From positions 248,001-312,000 of the forward strand of contig JAGYXB010000653.1 of the NCBI GenBank assembly GCA_022495005.1: a DNA stretch of 64,000 bases, in the 5' to 3' direction. Positions 58,314 through 64,000 of the stretch are shown in pieces. The stretch is from Rhyacophila brunnea (Eukaryota > Arthropoda > Insecta > Trichoptera > Rhyacophilidae). Numbering within the stretch: position 1 is the stretch's first letter; the number at the start of each line of letters is the position of its first letter. The notes under the pieces are model-generated. The model was not told the DNA's origin. It did not search any database and saw only the letters and a program-made list of their open reading frames with translations. A program made the translations under genes and the position numbers.

Positions 58314-58738
58314 GTAATACTATTAGGTATATCTTATAATTAGAAATAAATGACTTTATATTTTTTTTTGTGTGCAGGTAAAGATTTTTTTCATTTTCAT
58401 TCAAGTTACAATGTTTGTCTTTGAGTATTTTTATAATAAAAAACATGGCTGACAAGTTAAAAACTAAGAAGCAAACATGGTTTTCTTTCAAGTTGTCAAA
58501 AGCAAAGTCAGACTTCTTGATGGGTGAGAAGCAAATGCAGCCTTCTTGAAATTTATTATGCATATATCTTAGTCATGTAATAAAATTAATGAGTTCTAAA
58601 AGTTAAATTGACTATTCTACTATAATGTATAGCTCACATAGATTAAATTAAATTGTCAGACTTGTTATCGGTTTTTGACGTTTTTCTCAAAACTACTCAC
58701 GTGGTAGAAAGCTGCCTTTGCTTTTAGGCACCTCATAT

Positions 58739-59207
58739 GTAAATTGTACGTATCACATTTCATCACAGCGTAGTTCAGCTTGAACTATTTTACCGGAAAG
58801 AGATGACCGTATAGCATTAAGAACTAATCAGAGATAATTATAAGCCATGAAACACGACGTCTCTCATTGTTATGTATACCTGCCGTTGAACTTTAACTGA
58901 TACATTAGGTGGAGAATGCTGTACTTTTGACTTCTTAAAATGTGTTTAATGTATTGTAGTTTTTTGGTTTGGTGTAATGCAGAATTTCAAGATCTTTCCC
59001 AATTAATAGCACGTTAACATGTTTCACCTTGTTAGTCCAAGAAACTTTGAAAATACGTCTATACAGTCACATCTTGAAGGTCTGAATTATATTATATACA
59101 TATAAATATTATTTTTTGAGCACTACTACAGACTATGATACCCAATAACAATAATGTAGTGAAACAATAGTATAATTATAATAGAATTGAAACAATGACA
59201 AATACAC
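58739..59207. other. AT-rich stretch, no gene seen
   Basis: Nothing supportable was recognised. Confidence 0.45.
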
Positions 59208-59312
59208 AGGCTTTAAGAAAATCACATGAATTTATTGTGACCTCACCTGGAATCGCACCCGGAATCCCCAGATGGAAGGACAGCGTTTTATACACTGAAG
59301 TACGAGAGCCGC
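59208..59312 (-). mobile_element. tRNA-derived SINE, family S2, copy 1
   Basis: On the minus strand GCGGCTCTCGTACTTCAGTG leads into TATAAAACGCTGTCC and GGGTGCGATTCCAGGTGAGG, a decayed A-box and B-box pair, then ATAAATTCATGTGATTTTCT. It matches the copy at 61011-61115 in order and orientation. The B box has lost one consensus base. Confidence 0.7.
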
Positions 59313-61010
59313 AATTATCTGTAGATACTTACATGGTATAGAAAATAATTGAGATGATATTATAATATCGAAAGATACGCAGTCTCAGGTCTGCCCAATA
59401 TGTTAATGTATCCTTTGCTAAGGATGCATCTCATTTTGAGAAAGACAATTATTATTTGACTAGTCTCATTTCTGATAGACCCATATCTTTTAATATTCCA
59501 AATAATGATAGAGGCAATATCCCCATCTTTATTTAATATGTGGAATGGGTCAGTATAAAAAAGTGTACGTAAGTATTATTTTGTGTTTTATTTTCATTAA
59601 TACAATGTATTTCACAGTTAACATCATTAAAGTGAAATATTTAACATCATATTATTCTTATTAAAATTCATTGTAAGCATAATAAGAAAGAAAATATGCA
59701 ACGAACTGATGGACATATTCAGAAACGATATAAATCATAAATTTAACTGTCAATTTATCGCGACAAGAAAAGGTTTTGACTATTTATTAACTAGTGACAT
59801 CTATATACACCGTACAATTCCAGTGTTCGTCTAAAATTGTAAGAAAATTCACTGTATATTTATTATTTCTTTCTGGTTTTCTTGTAGACAAAGAAAGACA
59901 ATTAAAAAATCCTATGTAGACATAAATTTAAAGAACAAAAAAAAAATTTTTTTCACGAAAGCCACACTCATTTTTATTATTCGCTATTCTTTTCCACCTT
60001 TATTTACCACCCCTAAACAACACATGAGCTACCTACCCCGTGAGACATCATAAATTTAAGTATTAAATACGTAAAATCAAACTATTTTTTGTCGAAAATC
60101 TGTTTGTAAAAAAAAACATTTAATTTGGAAAAGTTGCATTTCAAAACATTGAAAAATAATAATTACCACTATTATAAAAATTATTACATACGTACCAGTT
60201 TTGGTAAAATTATTCTAAACGAACTTTTCGGTAATTTTTTTCCTAGTTCGAGTGGTAAATATTGCAAAAAAACTTTCACTATTGGGCTAATTAAACGTGA
60301 GCAAACTTACGAGGGTCTACGTCAGCGAAAGCGCAATTAAAAAAGTAACTCGCCGGGAATCAATCCCGGAGAGAGAAGAGAATGGGCGGAAAAATAAACA
60401 AAAAAAAATCCGCCAGACGGAGTGGCCGAGTTTCGCGCGGGAAATTATTTTACCGCCATAACTGGCGCGATCCTCATGTTTCATGTTCTTTTATTTGGCC
60501 GTCATTAACACGCTCCATGCCAACAGTATCTTGTTAAACATTGTTATTACTTATTACAAATACGATTATTACTTTAATTTGTAACAAAGTTTCCGCATAA
60601 GAATTAATGTGCGCAGATTCGATTTCTTCACGTGCGCAGTAATGTAGTGTGCTAATGAGTTTATTAACACTTTCGATTTTGCTGACAGTGTTTAAATTGC
60701 AATGGCTGTATCGATTTGTGTCAAGGTCGTCGCCTCTCCCACTTTTTCTTTCTCTGATGACGCTATATAATGATTCGAGTATCACAAGGAAAATTAACCG
60801 GATAGTCATATCATCGACTGCCTATTATTATCTTGGCAGAATAAATGCACTTTTCTAAGACATTTATAAAGTCAGTGCTCACTTATACCTCGTAAACTTG
60901 GACATCAACATTTCAAACAAAAAAAATCCACGATAGGTATGTACAAAGATTGCAGCGAAGTTTCATATTTTTTTTCTTTTAAAATTATTGATAGCCATGT
61001 CCTTGCATCC
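59313..61010. other. No supported gene; GC-rich patch at 60340-60480
   Basis: The patch holds a B-box-like GGGATTGATTCCCGGCGAG on the minus strand (60351-60369), probably another SINE scrap, and an E2F-type site listed separately. Frames at 60534-60809 and 60649-60858 overlap on opposite strands and carry no motif. Confidence 0.35.
60431..60444. promoter_or_regulatory. E2F-type site
   Basis: TTTCGCGCGGGAAA combines both halves of the E2F consensus (TTTCGCG and GCGCGGGAAA). It stands out in an AT-rich region and is followed by a second GC-rich word, GGCGCGAT. No coding start is obvious nearby, so its role is unproven. Confidence 0.35.
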
Positions 61011-61115
61011 AGGCTTTGAGAAAATCACATAAATATGGTGTGTCCTCACCGGGAATCGAACCCAAAGCTCCCGGATGGAAGACCGGCGCTTTACGCACTG
61101 TACCACGAGAACCGC
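61011..61115 (-). mobile_element. tRNA-derived SINE, family S2, copy 2
   Basis: On the minus strand: GCGGTTCTCGTGGTACAGTG, CGTAAAGCGCCGGTCTTCCA (A-box region), then GGGTTCGATTCCCGGTGAGG with a perfect B box, and ATTTATGTGATTTTCTCAAA as body. Better preserved than copy 1, 1.8 kb upstream in the same orientation. Confidence 0.8.
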
Positions 61116-62799
61116 CTCAACATTCATCAATTAAGATTGGACAAGAATGAGAATGTACCGATAGAGAGAATAATGTAGAGCAATTTAATAGGGTGCAGAA
61201 GAAGAGGCAGATCAAAAATTTTAATAAAAAAAAACTATATTCGGAAGATAATAAAACAATGTCTCGCGTCGGACGTATGTTATGATTAAGTTGGTAATGT
61301 TATTTACTAATTGATCACAAATCAGATCGCCAGCTGATTGGCGATGTGTGACTTGATGTACCTCAGTTAAATCTGAATGAATCATAGAAAGATCGATAGC
61401 TTAAATGCGAGAGCACTCACGCTGAAAGTAAATTATGTAAGTTCTAGTTCCATTCGGTTTATATGTTTTTCTTGGATTTTTTATAAGTATATATTATGTT
61501 TCTGTGATTTTTCAAAAATATGTTTATACTCTAAATAAATTAACCGATACACCGATAATCTGTCTGATTTTGTCTTATTACATATCTGAGGAACTGTAAG
61601 TATTATAATAAATCGATAAATATTTGTTACATAAAATTAACGTTGCAATCCTATTTACTTATGCCTACATAGCCGTGGGTTCACATAATTATAATAGCTG
61701 AGACCTAGACATGTAAACTGTTCAATTGAAAAGAAACATGTTTGGTTTCTATCGACCTGGGACACCGTATTTTATGTAAAACTTCTGTCAATTGGTTGTA
61801 AATTTACAGCGTTGGATGTGTTTGCTTCGTTGTACTCCTGACGCGAAACAGAATTGCAAAACAGCAGGGGAGATGCACGAAGGTTCGCGAGCACCAATTA
61901 GCAATGCCAGTGATTAGCCGATGCATGCCCTGTAGAGTGGGCAGATTGTTCATTTACCTGGCCACGTATAGTATTCTATTATCTGTAGCAATTGAGTTCG
62001 TTTTCCCAATTAATGATAAATATTTTTTGCACTACTTTGTAGCAATATTTTACATTTATATGTTATAGTAAAGCCTTATTGTGAGTCGTGGATAATTACA
62101 TATATTATGAGTAGGTATTTCAGTAAAACTATTAAAAGTAAATATTATTTTTATTCGTCAAACTATGTAGCTATTTAAAAACATTACACAACATTAATTA
62201 GTTTTAGGAGATTGTTAATCCTGACTATATTAAAATTAAATTTATCTTGACATTTATTACATACGTCACAGCTGATACTGACTGACGTGAACTGAAAGTA
62301 ACCTGAAAATCACTGTCAACTTTTAAAGAGTAAGAAATATAATTCATTCAAAAATATTTCATGTCGTATATACAATATATTATATAAATATATAATATAC
62401 ATAATTACATTTTTAATTAAAATAATGTTTCAATAAGTATTGCGTTAAGTAATACGTGAAGTTATGATTATAAATTATAAAAAAAAATTGAAAATGTTAA
62501 TAATGCAATAGGTATTAGGTACCTAATTATACAATATGTACGCGGTAACGCAACGCACAGTATCGATGAGAATAGAATCAGATCGAGAAACATTCATCTA
62601 GCAGTGGATATATACGGGTTAATGATGACGATCTAATCTGTAAATTTATGGGGCGAAAGTTGCAAAGACAATTTTCTCAATTATTTATAATCTGTTCAAA
62701 ATTTTATTCATTAAATAACTGTCACTTTCGTTGATAAAATCGCGTTAAAATCTGAACATTCATTAACCAATATTAGCATAATATAATGTAATCAGTAAT
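61116..62799. other. No supported gene
   Basis: An acceptor TTTACAG at 61809 is followed by a 35-codon frame to TAG at 61917 (starts RWMCLLRCTPDAKQNC) in a less AT-rich patch. Without a donor or partner exon it is not called. The rest is AT-rich. Confidence 0.35.
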
Positions 62800-63290
62800 A
62801 ATAATTACAAGATAAAAAGAACTTTTTATATACAACGTTTTTAAATTTTCTGTTGAATTATTATGCTCAATATGCTCAAACTTGTACTTGATACGAAGTA
62901 AATAAAAAACAAACAGACAAACAAATATAGAATACTGAAATGTCATTTTGACATTTCATTTTGATTTCCATAGTAACGCACGTATATATCAATAATTTAG
63001 TTGCTAAGACCACCCCCTTAGCAACCAATAATAGTCTTTTACTTTTTACGGATTTTTCTGAAATAACTTTCCATAGAAAACAGAATTAACTGAAAGTGAA
63101 TTCAATTCTGCTTAAAGATGGCTAAAATATTAAAATAATGCATTGGCATCGTGTTCTGATATATTCTAAAAGTTTCAAATGTCTAGCTAGTCGGGAAATT
63201 AGTTCAAAATCGATTGCAAGATTTGTACTGGACAAACAAATACCGGACAAACGAGAATACAAGCTAATAAAAACGTTGAAAAAAATATAG
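62800..63290 (+). mobile_element. Interspersed repeat R, copy 3
   Basis: Same order as copy 1 (1814-2316): AATAATTACAAGATAAAAAG, the AAATGTCATTTTGACATTT palindrome, AGTTGCTAAGACCACCCCCT, TGCTTAAAGATGGCTAA and AGCTAATAAAAACGTTG. It shares TTATGCTCAATATGCTCAAA with copy 2. It is non-coding; no flanking target duplication was clear. Confidence 0.75.
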
Positions 63291-64000
63291 TATTCTAATA
63301 ATATAATGTATTTTATGCAAAGATATTAAAGAAAACTTTACACTTAAACATAATGTTATGAGGCAAAAAGGGATTCTGGGAATACTGTACTATTTTTAAC
63401 ACAAACTCTCAAATTGCTGATGAAGCAGGTAGGATTTTTGATACAAAAATGGCATTTATATCAAACTTGAACTTTCGATATATTTCGTTTTAGACCAATT
63501 ATATTTTATCATCAGCTACATTTATAATTATTTGATAATAATTATGCTTGTCAAAACAAAAGTCGTAATCGCGATCGAGACTACAATGTTATGTGGATCT
63601 TAACCGTATCCACTCCCTTACGTTTAACGTAGAATTTATCCCTAGCCTCACTGTGTATTTTTCTACTCAGCCCATGTCTCCCGACCCTCCTTTTCATTTT
63701 CGGTATATTAAAGATAACCTTATTGTGATGTTGTCTTCAATCCTTTAGACATGGCCTGGGAAATAGATTCGCTCCACTTTCGCGTAAATTTCCCGCGATT
63801 TTTAACGTTTTTGATTTGTAAATCATACCGGCTTGATGTTATTTGTGACCATCTTGGAATAAAGTTAGTGAAAATAACTGCTAATAGTTGGTACCCTCAA
63901 TTATTAGTCACATTATTTATTAATGGAAAATATTTCTAGATCATCAGTCACGTCTACAATCTACGTAATTGATAGTTAAAGTAACTGTCACACATAAAAC
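63291..64000. other. No supported gene
   Basis: A 62-codon plus-strand frame at 63751-63939 begins MAWEIDSLHFRVNFPRF and lies in a slightly GC-richer patch that also contains TTTCCCGCG, an E2F-like half site. No splice context or homology recognised. Confidence 0.35.

Larger units (their letters stand above)
57818..58738 (+). mobile_element. 921-bp inverted-repeat element Y with palindromic motif array
   Basis: The ends are ATATGAGGGTGTCAGAAGCA then TAGGCAGCTTTCTGC (57818-57852) and, reverse-complemented, ATATGAGGTGCCTAAAAGCA then AAGGCAGCTTTCTACC (58738 inward). The motif RAAGCAWA--(G)C-GCTTTCT recurs at 57831, 57964, 58466, 58496, 58526 and 58705, partly self-complementary, so it can be read on both strands. 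The element keeps a promoter-like block (58015-58034) and a 57-codon frame (58140-58313). No clear target duplication. Class uncertain; subterminal arrays of this kind occur in several DNA-transposon superfamilies. Confidence 0.65.

Noticed and set aside
61810..61917. Acceptor-preceded 35-codon frame (RWMCLLRCTPDAKQNC...)
   Set aside because: No donor, partner exon or homology; a T-rich acceptor alone is common in this DNA.
1..64000. CRISPR array, bacterial operon or phage region
   Set aside because: No regularly spaced direct repeats, no ribosome-binding-site-led gene clusters, and clear eukaryotic introns and retroelements throughout.

Overview
This is a eukaryotic, AT-rich window (roughly 30% GC by eye) that looks like intergenic and intronic DNA from an arthropod, most likely an insect. 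The reasons are introns with GT-AG borders, insect-type TTAGG repeats inside one element, and tRNA-derived SINEs, RTE- and R1/Jockey-like LINE tails, a Penelope-like fragment and many hAT-, mariner- and pogo-like miniature elements. The sequence style (frequent GGTACCTAC and AATATTATT words) is reminiscent of aphids or Lepidoptera, but I cannot fix the order. No bacterial operon, CRISPR array, rRNA or intact long gene is present. Most long open frames in the window are short, AT-rich and chance-like.

Host-gene content is thin. One confident exon lies on the minus strand at 27552-27649 and encodes the middle lobe of a FERM domain with strong splice sites. A probable exon pair lies on the plus strand at 19071-19214 and 19504-19575; it keeps one frame across a 289-bp intron but I do not recognise the protein. 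Large gene-free stretches around these are presumably introns or spacers.

The rest is a dense record of transposition. 1-9.5 kb: a diverged 124-bp tandem array split by an interspersed repeat, a pogo-like element carrying a nested inverted-repeat element and a 195-bp tandem duplication, and a tRNA-SINE. 9.5-22.5 kb: a LINE relic, a 463-bp inverted-repeat element, an element with TTAGG repeats in its core, the exon pair, an R1/Jockey-like LINE 3' end, and an RTE LINE 3' end flanked by a perfect 13-bp target duplication. 27-41 kb: the FERM exon, hAT-like elements, a head-to-head tRNA-like foldback, and two LINE 3' ends inserted side by side with overlapping 14-bp target duplications. 40-48 kb: a family of foldback elements (called X here), one copy of which was hit by a 217-bp hAT element with a perfect 8-bp target duplication. 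49-59 kb: a mariner-like MITE, a MITE carrying a repeated GCAYTAAGTCA motif, a Penelope-like GIY-YIG fragment, a hAT MITE with an 8-bp target duplication, a promoter-like patch with a UUCG hairpin, and a 921-bp element (called Y) that keeps a promoter and first coding segment and carries six copies of a palindromic motif. 59-64 kb: two copies of a second SINE family and the third copy of the repeat that splits the first array.

Nothing here works as a pathway. The value of the window lies in datable nested insertions, several apparently unnamed element families, and two gene fragments that anchor it to real transcription units. Family names (R, T, F, X, Y, S1, S2) are labels used only in this report.
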